Shown here: positions 9,022-17,175 of the stretch, one piece after another
How the letters are laid out: every line of letters begins with the position of its first letter
Numbering within the stretch: the first letter of the stretch is position 1
Assembly: GCA_944324285.1 (NCBI GenBank)
Contig: CALUVR010000004.1
Coordinates: 48,569-112,568 of the forward strand
Length of the DNA stretch: 64,000 nt
From: Candidatus Gastranaerophilales bacterium
GTDB taxonomy: Bacteria; Cyanobacteriota; Vampirovibrionia; Gastranaerophilales; Gastranaerophilaceae
Direction of reading: 5' to 3'
The notes under the pieces: model-generated
Told to the model about the DNA's origin: nothing
Database searches by the model: none
What the model saw: only the letters and a program-made list of their open reading frames with translations
Translations under genes and position numbers: made by a program

Positions 9022-9669
9022 TTAATCCTCAAACGGGGTTGTTGTTGCAAGACATACTATATCATCAATACCATACTTTTGAAATTCCTTAATCATTTCA
9101 TTGAAAGTTGAACCCGTTGTGCAGATATCGTCAATGAGGAGAATTTTACCATTTTGAAGTCTTTCAGGATGAACTTTAAAAGCATTTGCAAGGTTTTCTG
9201 CGCGCTGCGGTTTTGAGAGTTTGTATTGCGGTTTTGTATCTTTAATTCTTTCTATTATGTCGGGGTTATAAATATAGCCGCCGAGTTTTGCAAGTTCCAT
9301 TCCGACAAGTTCCATGTGGTTGTATTTGCGTTTCTTTTTTCGTTTGTGGAAAATCGGAACCGGAACTATCTGGAAATTTTTATCTTCCGTGACATTTAGC
9401 CAGTAATCGTACATGAATTTTGCCTGAAAATAAGCTAAATCTTTTTTGTTATGGTATTTGAGGGCGCGAATCATTTTCTGGAGAGTTTTTGCATAAATTC
9501 CTGCGCAGTAGACTTTTTTCCCTTCAATAATTCTGTTTACTTTGACGGGGAGATAATCCATTTCGTCATAGCATTTAGAACACATAATGGAGCATTCTTT
9601 AGAACTTTTGCAAAAGTAGCATTTTTTCTTATAAATCCAGTCTAAAAGACCGATTAAAAATTCTTTCAT
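9022..9669 (-). CDS. comF: ComF-family phosphoribosyltransferase-like protein
   Basis: About 215 aa from the ATG at 9669 (MKEFLIGLLDWIYKKKCYFC). An in-frame ATG at 9744 would start inside dispersed repeat DNA and is unlikely. N-terminal cysteines (CYFC, CSIMCSKC) form a zinc ribbon. The C-terminal PRPP-binding motif ILLIDDICTTGSTFNEM is intact. ComF proteins are needed for DNA uptake in naturally competent bacteria. Type IV pilus genes and comM in the same window make a competence role plausible but unproven. Confidence 0.9.
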   Translation of the reverse strand: MKEFLIGLLDWIYKKKCYFCKSSKECSIMCSKCYDEMDYLPVKVNRIIEGKKVYCAGIYAKTLQKMIRALKYHNKKDLAYFQAKFMYDYWLNVTEDKNFQIVPVPIFHKRKKKRKYNHMELVGMELAKLGGYIYNPDIIERIKDTKPQYKLSKPQRAENLANAFKVHPERLQNGKILLIDDICTTGSTFNEMIKEFQKYGIDDIVCLATTTPFED

Positions 9670-10141
9670 AAAAAGATTATACCACGGAAACGAGTGGACC
9701 TCTAAAACCCCTCCTCCGGCACTACGTGCCACCCTCTCCCTCAAGGGGCGAGGGGAAATAGTATCTTAGTTGAACAGGTCCCTGCACGGAGAGTGAATCC
9801 ACTTGACGTCATTGCGAGCACTAGCGAAGCAATCCAGCTTTTTACTATGTGAAGAGTGAAAAGTGAAGTGACAAATTTTTTATTGAACCCCTCACCCCTC
9901 ACCCCTCACCCATCACTCCTCACCCTTCACTTATCCAAAAGCTGGATTCTTTCGGGTTTCACCCTCAGAATGACGTAACATTTCTCCTTAGTATCCTACT
10001 TAGTATATGTTATTATAAACCTCCCCCGGTACTTCGCGCCACCCTCGCCTATTGCAGGAGAGGGTGGATTAGAGAATATTTCACCTCTTACCGGTTACTA
10101 ATCTAAGAAGCCGACGGAGAGCAGCGACACTGGATTAGACA
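9670..10141. repeat. intergenic patchwork of dispersed repeats
   Basis: 472 bp without a convincing gene. It contains a C/T-rich CCCTCTCCCTCAAGGGGCGAGG block (about 9700-9755), a hairpin arm of the CATTGCGAG...AGCAATCCAGC type (9811-9842), and short direct repeats of CCCCTCAC / CCCTTCAC around 9890-9930. A GAATGACGT half (about 9965) and GCGACACTGGATTAG (10123-10138, seen again near 14911) follow. All these recur in other spacers. Confidence 0.8.
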
Positions 10142-11413
10142 TTATGACGGAATTTTTATACAAAATTCAGTTCTTACATTTTCTTCGCTCTCAACTGTAA
10201 TCTCGCCGCCGTGTGAACGGATTATCTGTTGGGAAAGATACAGCCCTAAGCCGGTTCCGATTTTGCGGAATTTTTTTGCGGCAGAGTAGTATTTATTGAA
10301 TATAAGTTTAATATCTTTTGGCGGAATACCCTGCCCGTAATCAATTACGGAAATTGTTATAAATCCCGGGATTTCTCCTGTTTTTATATCAATATCTTTT
10401 TTCGTGTTGCTATGGGCAAGCGCATTATTTATAAGGTTTTTTATAACCCTTTGGAGTTGTATCGGGTCTGCAGTTACTTTGATGTCGCGCGGCGGATAAA
10501 AATTTACTTTAAGTCCATGTATTGCCGCAAATGGTGTAATATCCTCTATAATACCGTTAATAAATCCATTGAGTTTGATATTTTCTTTGAGAAGTTTTAT
10601 CCCTTTTTCTTTTATTTTGTAGGTTTCAAGTACGATTTGTACAAGTTCAATAAGTTCTTTGTTGGAAGATTTCATATTTTTTAATGCAACTTCCTGTTTA
10701 TCGTTAATCTCGCCGAATTTTCCGGCAAGCAGAAAATCAAGAATATTAGCTTCCGCAACAATCGGAACCTTTAGGTCGTGTGTGAGGGTTGCTACAAAAT
10801 CCTCTTTAAGTGTTTCGATTTCTCGTTCATTAGTAACATCTTTTATAATGAGTACATACCGTTTTTTATTATCGTCGAGTGATAACCTGATTGAGCTGAT
10901 TGTGAAATTATTTGTCGGAGTATGTTTTATAAAGACATCTTTATTGTGGAGTCGTTCAAGGTTAAAATGAGGCGGCATCTGCAAAAAATCCAGAATATTT
11001 TTGCCGATAACATCGTGACCTTTTACACCGAACCAGCTGCTTATCTGCGGGGTTGCCCTTAGTATATGTAATTGGTCATTAACGATTAAAATCCCGTCAG
11101 ACAAAGAGTTGATGACAGATTCCAGAAGCTTATTCTGGCGCATGAGTTCTGCCTGATATTCAATAATCATTTTTTCTCTGTCATTAAGGGTTTCCACCAT
11201 CCTGTTAATACTATCTGTAACATTCTGATATGTAGGATGTTCAAGTTTTTCTATTTTTGTTGAAAGATTTCCGTAGCGGATTGAGTTGACCGTATTGGTT
11301 ACGGTTCCCAGATAATCGTTAATCTTTGACCAGCGTTTATTTGCCTGTCTTGTTATAAGGAATAAACCTATAAATACTGCAATAATTCCTAAATTTAAAA
11401 GATACCAGAGCAT
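10142..11413 (-). CDS. PAS-domain sensor histidine kinase (orphan)
   Basis: 423 aa: one N-terminal membrane helix (about 2-21), a HAMP-like/linker coiled coil (about 35-95), a PAS domain (about 98-195, SLSDGILIVNDQLHILRATPQI), a HisKA domain with phospho-acceptor H212 (ATLTHDLKVP), and a HATPase domain with N box (VIKNLINNALAHSN), G1 (DYGQGIPP) and G2 (GTGLGLYLSQ). All kinase motifs look intact. No response regulator lies nearby, so the partner is unknown. With one membrane helix and no periplasmic loop, it probably senses a cytoplasmic or membrane signal through PAS. Confidence 0.93.
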   Translation of the reverse strand: MLWYLLNLGIIAVFIGLFLITRQANKRWSKINDYLGTVTNTVNSIRYGNLSTKIEKLEHPTYQNVTDSINRMVETLNDREKMIIEYQAELMRQNKLLESVINSLSDGILIVNDQLHILRATPQISSWFGVKGHDVIGKNILDFLQMPPHFNLERLHNKDVFIKHTPTNNFTISSIRLSLDDNKKRYVLIIKDVTNEREIETLKEDFVATLTHDLKVPIVAEANILDFLLAGKFGEINDKQEVALKNMKSSNKELIELVQIVLETYKIKEKGIKLLKENIKLNGFINGIIEDITPFAAIHGLKVNFYPPRDIKVTADPIQLQRVIKNLINNALAHSNTKKDIDIKTGEIPGFITISVIDYGQGIPPKDIKLIFNKYYSAAKKFRKIGTGLGLYLSQQIIRSHGGEITVESEENVRTEFCIKIPS

Positions 11414-11531
11414 ATTTCCTCTTATATTTTATTTTATGATACAATTATAGCAGACAAAGGATTTAATGTTAATACTTAAAGATAAATAAGATTAATCGAA
11501 TTTGCAGATCAGATTAGAAAAGGAAGCAGAA

Positions 11532-12026
11532 ATGAGAAAGATTAAACTGCCCGATACAATAAAAATGGTTATAACGGATTTTGACGGAGTTGTTACTGAC
11601 AACTGTGTTTATATCGGCGAAGATTTTTCTATGAGCAGAAAAGTTAATTTTAAAGATATAATGGGGTTTTCTCTATTGAAAAAAAATGATATAAAAATCG
11701 GAATAATTTCAGGAGAAGCAAATTCCGCAATTGATTTACTTGCACGAAAATTTTTAATAGAAGAAGTTCATCAGGACATAAGAATTAAAATAAATGTACT
11801 TCAGTCGATTGTGGAAAAATATTCTCTTACACAGAACGAATATCTTTATATCGGAGATGATGTAAACGATTTGGAGTGTTTGAATTATGCAAAATATAAA
11901 ATAACAGTTCCGCACGCCCCTGATAAAATAAAAAAAATAAAAGGAATACAAATAACCAAACATGATGGCGGCGACGGAGCATTTAGAGAGGTGGCAGATT
12001 GTTTGATAAGCTTAAAAAAATCTTAG
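11532..12026 (+). CDS. KdsC-like HAD phosphatase
   Basis: About 164 aa from the ATG at 11532, which has AGGA nine bases upstream; an earlier in-frame start at 11502 has no ribosome-binding site. HAD motif I is DFDGVVTDN with both aspartates. Motif II is in GIISGE and motif IV is YIGDDVNDLECL. Cap-less, short HAD proteins of this kind are 3-deoxy-D-manno-octulosonate 8-phosphate phosphatases in LPS Kdo synthesis, or nonulosonate pathway equivalents. No other Kdo gene is adjacent. It overlaps the next gene by 28 bases. Confidence 0.8.
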   Translation: MRKIKLPDTIKMVITDFDGVVTDNCVYIGEDFSMSRKVNFKDIMGFSLLKKNDIKIGIISGEANSAIDLLARKFLIEEVHQDIRIKINVLQSIVEKYSLTQNEYLYIGDDVNDLECLNYAKYKITVPHAPDKIKKIKGIQITKHDGGDGAFREVADCLISLKKS

Positions 12027-13492
12027 AATATATAAAAAAACTCAGTTTTTCGATTGATAAATATAAAGAGGATTCAATAGTGCAGTCGCTGCCGACAAAG
12101 GCAATCGTAAACCGTGCTAAAAAATATATAGATAAAGAGGATTACGCAGAGGCTGAAAGCATTCTGAATGAGGCTGTTGAATTCCCGCAGGAGGATTCGC
12201 TCGTATATAAATATTTAGGAATTTGTGCAGAGAAAACAAACAGGTTTTCCGATGCTATGATAGCGTTTAAAAAATCTGCCAATATAAATCCTCAGGATAA
12301 AGAAATCTGGTGTAAACTCGGGTTTTCTCAAATTCAGTGCAAATTATTTGAAGATGCTGAAAAAGCTTTTGAAAACGCAAATAAAATAAATCCTTCAAAT
12401 ACGGATGTTTTTACGGGCTGGGGTATGGCTTTAATGAAACAGAAAAGGTATTCTGACGCCCATGAAAAATTTATCGAGGCAACACGGCTTAATAAATACA
12501 ATTTTATGGCAATGCTTCTTGCCGCCATTATGGAGATGAGGCTGGAACGATATGAGGACGCTGAATTAAAGCTTAATTTTCTCTCGACTGTTGCCCCGAA
12601 TGACTCGAATACTTATGAATATGCCCATTTAAAATATATAAAAAAAGATTATAAAAACGCTGAATATTACGCGAAAAAATCGCTTGAATTTAATCCAATG
12701 ATGCTAAATCCTTATCTTATACTTGCAAGAGTTTATAGGGAGCAGCTTGATTATAAAAAAATGGAAGAAACCTTTAAGCATGCCGAAATACATAATTCAC
12801 AAAAGCCTGATTTGTATTACGAATGGGGGTTAATGGAACAGTATCTGGAGCATTATGACAGAGCAAAAGTTATGTTTGAAAAGGTTTTGGAACTTTCTCC
12901 GGATGAAGATTATGCAAAAGCAGGACTGGGACTGACGTTTGCGGCTGCTGGAAAATTAGATGAGGCAGAAAAACTTATATCAGAAGTTATGGAAAAAGAA
13001 CCGGATAATTATCTGGCTGTGAAAGGTAGTGCTATAATTGCTTTTAAAACCGGAAATTTTGATAAGGCAATTGAGAGTTTTAAGCATATTCTTCAGGAAG
13101 ATAAAACGGATTATGTTTGCAGCTACTATATTGCAAAATCATACGAAAATCTCGGAAACGATATACTGACAAAAGAATATTACGAAAATGCAATTAAAGA
13201 TTTTCCAACATATATAAATTCTTACATAGATTTTTCAAAGTATTTAATTTCTCAAAAAGAATACGCAGAGGCGCAAAGAAAACTTAGAAAAGCCTTAAAA
13301 ATTGAAGAAAATAACACGGAGATTTTGAACCTTCTTTTTTATGTGAGTTACATACTTGTCAAAGACAACATTTGTGAATATAATGTAAAGGAAGTTCTGT
13401 CGATTGCAGATAAGATAAATGAAATTGACCAGGAAATCTTTAAATACCCTGAAGAAAAGGCAGAACTCACCGAGATTTTGAATAAACTATAG
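11999..13492 (+). CDS. tetratricopeptide repeat protein
   Basis: 497 aa starting at a TTG at 11999 with AGAGAGG (11985-11991) seven bases upstream, inside the end of the phosphatase gene. About ten TPR units run from residue 35 to 460, with repeats such as AWxxLGxxxxxxGxxxxAxxxF (LGICAEKTNRFSDAMIAFKK, LGFSQIQCKLFEDAEKAFEN). No signal peptide. TPR arrays are protein-binding scaffolds; the partner is unknown. It lies 13 bases before lysC and is probably in the same operon. Confidence 0.85.
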   Translation: MFDKLKKILEYIKKLSFSIDKYKEDSIVQSLPTKAIVNRAKKYIDKEDYAEAESILNEAVEFPQEDSLVYKYLGICAEKTNRFSDAMIAFKKSANINPQDKEIWCKLGFSQIQCKLFEDAEKAFENANKINPSNTDVFTGWGMALMKQKRYSDAHEKFIEATRLNKYNFMAMLLAAIMEMRLERYEDAELKLNFLSTVAPNDSNTYEYAHLKYIKKDYKNAEYYAKKSLEFNPMMLNPYLILARVYREQLDYKKMEETFKHAEIHNSQKPDLYYEWGLMEQYLEHYDRAKVMFEKVLELSPDEDYAKAGLGLTFAAAGKLDEAEKLISEVMEKEPDNYLAVKGSAIIAFKTGNFDKAIESFKHILQEDKTDYVCSYYIAKSYENLGNDILTKEYYENAIKDFPTYINSYIDFSKYLISQKEYAEAQRKLRKALKIEENNTEILNLLFYVSYILVKDNICEYNVKEVLSIADKINEIDQEIFKYPEEKAELTEILNKL

Positions 13493-13505
13493 AAAGAAGA
13501 AGAAA

Positions 13506-14771
13506 TTGAGAAAGATTATAGTCCAAAAATTTGGCGGAACCTCAGTAGCAGATACCGATAAAATAAAAAATGTAGCCTCAACCGTAATAAGAGAAAAAAA
13601 GAACGGGAATGACGTAGTTGTAGTAGTTTCGGCTATGGGGCATACAACGGATTATCTGGTCAAAATGGCAAAAGATTTGTGCCCTGTACCGTCTGAGAGA
13701 GAGATGGACATGCTTCTTTCAACGGGTGAAGGCGTTTCAATAGCGCTTCTTGCAATGGCAATACAGGCGGCTGGATATGATGCTGTAAGCTTTAATGCCA
13801 TGCAAATCGGGATTATGACTGAGAATGTGCATTCGAAAGCCAGAATTATAGATATAAAAACGGATAAACTCAAGAAAAACCTCGCAGAAGGTAAAATTAT
13901 TGTTGTTGCAGGTTTTCAGGGCGTAACAGAAGACGGCGAAATTACAACCCTCGGGCGCGGAGGTTCTGATACCTCTGCAGTTGCGCTGGCAGCAGCCTTG
14001 AACGCAGAGCGCTGCGATATTTATACGGATGTTGAAGGTGTCTATACGACAGATCCTCGTATTGTTCCAACGGCTTCCCGTTTGGATGAGATTTCTTATG
14101 AAGAGATGCTTGAACTTGCGCATGCGGGTGCAAACGTTCTTCATCCGAGAAGTGTCGAAACCGCAAAACAATTTAATGTTCCGCTGCGCGTCAGAAGCAG
14201 TTTTAAAACGGAGAATAAAGGTACTTTAATTTTAGGAGTTGACAATATGGAAATTTATAAACCTGTGGCAGGCGTTGCGGCAGATTTGTCGCAGGCGAGA
14301 ATAGTTGTATGTGATGTCCCAGATGTTCCGGGGCAGGCAGCAAGAATTTTCAGTAAACTTGCTGAAGATAATATTTCGGTTGATATGATTATTCAGTCTT
14401 ATGCCAGAAAAATTTCTCACACCAATGATATTGCTTTTACAATAGACGCTGCTGATACTGATAAAACCATGGCGGCTCTAGATTCATTAAAAAAAGAACT
14501 TGCCTGTGGGGAAATCCAATTAAATAAAGATATCGCAAAAGTTTCCATTGTCGGTGCCGGCATGATTGATAGACCTGGTATCGCATCAACTATGTTTGAA
14601 ACTCTTGCAGAACAAGGTATTAACATTAAAATGATTTCAACTAGTGAAATTAAAATAAGCTGTCTTGTAGAAAAAGAGGATGCTAGAAAAGCCGTAAAAG
14701 CACTGCATGATGTATTTGGTTTAAATTGTGATGAGATGGCGGAAGTTAAAGGTGACCTGCCAGATGTGTAG
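13506..14771 (+). CDS. lysC: aspartate kinase
   Basis: 421 aa, monofunctional aspartokinase that phosphorylates aspartate for the lysine/threonine/methionine/DAP pathway. The N-terminal kinase domain begins VQKFGGTSV with the catalytic and ATP motifs (TTLGRGGSDTSAVALAAAL, DVEGVYTTDPRIV). Two ACT domains at about 265-405 (ISVDMIIQ and INIKMISTSEIKISCLV) give feedback control. The start is a TTG at 13506, the second TTG start in a row in this operon. Confidence 0.96.
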   Translation: MRKIIVQKFGGTSVADTDKIKNVASTVIREKKNGNDVVVVVSAMGHTTDYLVKMAKDLCPVPSEREMDMLLSTGEGVSIALLAMAIQAAGYDAVSFNAMQIGIMTENVHSKARIIDIKTDKLKKNLAEGKIIVVAGFQGVTEDGEITTLGRGGSDTSAVALAAALNAERCDIYTDVEGVYTTDPRIVPTASRLDEISYEEMLELAHAGANVLHPRSVETAKQFNVPLRVRSSFKTENKGTLILGVDNMEIYKPVAGVAADLSQARIVVCDVPDVPGQAARIFSKLAEDNISVDMIIQSYARKISHTNDIAFTIDAADTDKTMAALDSLKKELACGEIQLNKDIAKVSIVGAGMIDRPGIASTMFETLAEQGINIKMISTSEIKISCLVEKEDARKAVKALHDVFGLNCDEMAEVKGDLPDV

Positions 14772-14791
14772 ATAAATTTTCACATAAGTAA

Positions 14792-14832
14792 AATAACGGG
14801 CGGAATGAATTGTTCCCGCTCGTTATTTTTTT
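14792..14832 (+). terminator. terminator after lysC
   Basis: AATAACGGGCGG pairs imperfectly with CCCGCTCGTTATT around a TGAATTGTT-type loop, followed by a T-run to 14832. Confidence 0.75.
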
Positions 14833-15219
14833 GCAATGCTCAAATATTCTAGCTGTCCGAAAAATTCCGCGATAAGGCTGTAAAACGAAATTTTGAGTGG
14901 CGTTTGGAAAGCGGCGACACTGGATTAGCAGAAAAGAAAAGAGCCCTTTATAGGGGCTCGTTGGAATTAAGAATAGCTGGAAGTATGAAAAAGATTTAAT
15001 TATATTAAACAGAATGAGTGTATTTTTTACAATTGCCGGCATGGGTAATTTGCTGCGTATAAGAATTTTAAGATATTTTTGCAGTATTACCCGATCGGGT
15101 ATATTTTTAGAGCAGAATAATTTTCTGAAACATACCAATAAGTGTAATTCTAGCACTTTATGCTAAAATGCACTTAAATGCTAGCTTTCAGTCCTCTTAA
15201 TAAAACTTTATAATAAGGG
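14833..15219. other. non-coding spacer with palindromes
   Basis: Nearly 390 bp without a supported gene. It contains GCGGCGACACTGGATTAG (about 14910-14927, a copy of the 10123 repeat), a minus-strand terminator-like hairpin (14941-14959), a perfect 14-bp palindrome TACCCGATCGGGTA (15088-15101), and AAGTG/CTAGCA-type short repeats at 15138-15188. A 136-codon minus-strand frame here has no ribosome-binding site and no recognisable domain. Confidence 0.6.
14931..14959 (-). terminator. minus-strand hairpin plus T-run, no gene upstream
   Basis: Read on the minus strand, GAGCCCC TATAAA GGGCTC-type pairing (14941-14959) is followed by TTTTCTTTT (14931-14940). It has the form of an intrinsic terminator, but no supported minus-strand gene precedes it. 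It may end a small RNA transcribed leftward from about 15.1 kb, or be a repeat. Confidence 0.4.
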
Positions 15220-15248
15220 TTGACAAAATATTTTTTATGATTTATAGT
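15220..15248 (+). promoter_or_regulatory. strong sigma-70 promoter
   Basis: TTGACA (15220-15225), a 17-base spacer and TATAGT (15243-15248). It drives the small protein gene at 15313. Immediately downstream AAGTGTT and AACACTT (15265-15283) form an inverted repeat, with another AAGTGTTA copy at 15251, which looks like an operator overlapping the transcript start. Confidence 0.7.
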
Positions 15249-15312
15249 AAAAGTGTTAGATGAAGTGTTAAATGAACACTTAATAAGAAAACCTCACGAG
15301 AGGAGGACAATT

Positions 15313-15600
15313 ATGTTAACAATCAATCCAATTAATTCAGTAAACTTAAATACAAAAAAATATGTTTCTTTCGGAGACGCTAATCCAAATAACGTTACTC
15401 CGAGCATGGCTATTTTATCACTCCAGGCTCCGGATGCCAAAAGAGGCTTTACAAGTAACATGCATCTTTCCCAGAAGGCTGATGCTGTTAGAAATAACCT
15501 TTTTACGTCAGTAATCAATAAATTTGTCAAGACTTATAATATCGCTGTTCAATCAGCTAACCCTAACGGAAAAGCAAAAAGCATAGATACTCTTGCATAA
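15313..15600 (+). CDS. hypothetical 95-aa protein
   Basis: Starts at the ATG at 15313, with GAGAGGAGGA (15298-15307) upstream; a longer frame from 15253 would start inside the promoter/operator area. No membrane segment and no classical signal peptide. The N-terminus ends in YVSFGDANP, a S-F-G motif also found near the N-termini of other unknown proteins here (49520, 17176). The rest is polar with a short helix ASVINKFVKTYNIAVQ-like. Function unknown. It has the strongest-looking promoter in the region. Confidence 0.65.
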   Translation: MLTINPINSVNLNTKKYVSFGDANPNNVTPSMAILSLQAPDAKRGFTSNMHLSQKADAVRNNLFTSVINKFVKTYNIAVQSANPNGKAKSIDTLA

Positions 15601-15804
15601 TTTGTTTGTTTCTGTTATACTTATATTCCATTTACCCCAATTCACTGATGGTAATATACTCCATATTACTAAATAACAATTTCCATAACTTGTTTTATCC
15701 TTTCTCTTAAAGGATCTGATAAATTTCACACCCATTTTACCCCTGATGAAATTTAGAAGGGTCTAAAGTTTCTGCGGAACACAAAAAGAGAAAGGATAAT
15801 TATT

Positions 15805-16185
15805 ATGGATGCTAAGATTAAACAGATTAGATTTGACAGCGCACGTGCAAGAAATTTTTTTGAAGAACGTTTGGCATATACGACAGGTCCCGTTGAATTA
15901 AAAAAAATTATGGAGGAAGAGGATGTTACATTACTTGATGTCAGACTAAAGGCAGATTATGATATTTCTCATATCCCGAATTCTGTTTCAATTCCGAAAT
16001 CTGAACTTGCAGATAATCTGGATAAGCTTAATAAGAATTCCGTTACGGTAGTTTATTCTTATAATGACCAGTGTCATTTAAGTATTGAAGCTGCATTGAT
16101 ACTTGCAGATTACGGTTATCCTTGCATGGTTTTAGAGGGAGGGTTCAAGACTTGGACTGAGGATTTCCGGTTTGTTTCTACGTAA
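15805..16185 (+). CDS. rhodanese-like domain protein
   Basis: 126 aa, a single rhodanese domain. LLDVRLKADYDISHIPNSVSIP is the typical first half. The active-site loop carries a cysteine in YNDQCHLS, followed by AALILADYGYPCMVLEGGFKTW. Such single-domain rhodaneses transfer sulfane sulfur or act as persulfide carriers. GAAAGGATAAT ribosome-binding sequence precedes the ATG. The 30-residue N-terminal extension (ARARNFFEERLAYTTGP) is unlike short rhodaneses. No sulfur-metabolism neighbour. Confidence 0.88.
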   Translation: MDAKIKQIRFDSARARNFFEERLAYTTGPVELKKIMEEEDVTLLDVRLKADYDISHIPNSVSIPKSELADNLDKLNKNSVTVVYSYNDQCHLSIEAALILADYGYPCMVLEGGFKTWTEDFRFVST

Positions 16186-16236
16186 AAAGTGAAGAGTGAG
16201 GGGTTCAATATAAAATAAACGTGCTATTTTTATCGG

Positions 16237-16941
16237 TTAAACTTCCGCACCGCCGTCGTTGAGTTTTTTGAAAGCTTTTTTTGCACCCTCGTCAGCTTTT
16301 ACTGCGTTAATTACAAATTCATTTGCTTCGCTGTCACGTGCAATTGCTTCTTTTAGTTCAAGCATAGCCCTGTAATTAAGTTTTTTTAGCGACGGGTCGT
16401 TTATATTTTTTAAATATTTTTTAAAATTCTCCTGCGCAGTATAATTAAATCCGGGAAGCCCCTTTTTTAAAGAGTACCATTTATAGAATTCTCTTAACAT
16501 GTAATATGGTTCAATTTCGCCTATACCCATAACGACAGCGGGCTTAAAGTTTGTAGAAAATCCCTGTCCGAGTATGAAATTCAAATAAAAAGCTTTTCTT
16601 CCTTTGAGTTCAGTAATCAGTCCTTCATCCTCATTTATTTTTTGTAATATTTTTTCTGCGTTTGAAACTCTGAAAACTTTTGTTCCTTCTGCCTCCATGT
16701 ATTCTAAATATTTCTGTGGATTGTTGCCGCAGGATTTCATAATCTCTGTTACGTTTTCTTTAACGAGTTTAATGTTTTTTTGTGTTTCAGTTGAAAAATT
16801 GACAGTTTCCGTGCCGGAAATTATTGTTTTTGAGGTAGAATTTGTGAAGCTTGTGTCAAGGTGTCTGGAAAGCATTGAGTGAAGGAATTTTTCACGCAAA
16901 CCGAGAATAAAATATTTGAATTTTTTAGAAAAATTATTCAT
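16237..16941 (-). CDS. hypothetical 234-aa protein
   Basis: No recognisable domain. Basic amphipathic N-terminus (NNFSKKFKYFILGLREKFLHSML), then a Ser/Thr-rich stretch, then an all-helical body. There is no clear signal peptide. It stands alone: the rhodanese gene ends head-on before it and a divergent gene lies 234 bases upstream. I cannot name a function. The length and unbroken frame with normal codon use support a real gene. Confidence 0.6.
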   Translation of the reverse strand: MNNFSKKFKYFILGLREKFLHSMLSRHLDTSFTNSTSKTIISGTETVNFSTETQKNIKLVKENVTEIMKSCGNNPQKYLEYMEAEGTKVFRVSNAEKILQKINEDEGLITELKGRKAFYLNFILGQGFSTNFKPAVVMGIGEIEPYYMLREFYKWYSLKKGLPGFNYTAQENFKKYLKNINDPSLKKLNYRAMLELKEAIARDSEANEFVINAVKADEGAKKAFKKLNDGGAEV

Positions 16942-17175
16942 GTAAACGAGTATAGCTTAAAGAAGGTTAAAAGTTTTCCTCCGAGTAGGTGAAATCTGAG
17001 AATGTTAAGAATGTTAACAGTTTAAATAATTTTGAAATAAGTGTTGCTGAGAAGTTTTTATATATTTAAAGATATCTATAGATTATTAAAAGAGAGAGAA
17101 TAATTTTGGTACGAATTATTCAAAAACTGAATTGTGAAATTTTAAGCTGCTCCTTAAAAGAGAGAAGGAGGGGCT

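Noticed and set aside
13737..14171. Minus-strand 144-codon frame inside lysC
   Set aside because: Antisense shadow of a clearly identified aspartate kinase.
14746..15156. 136-codon minus-strand frame after lysC
   Set aside because: It crosses the lysC terminator and palindromes, has no ribosome-binding site and no domain.
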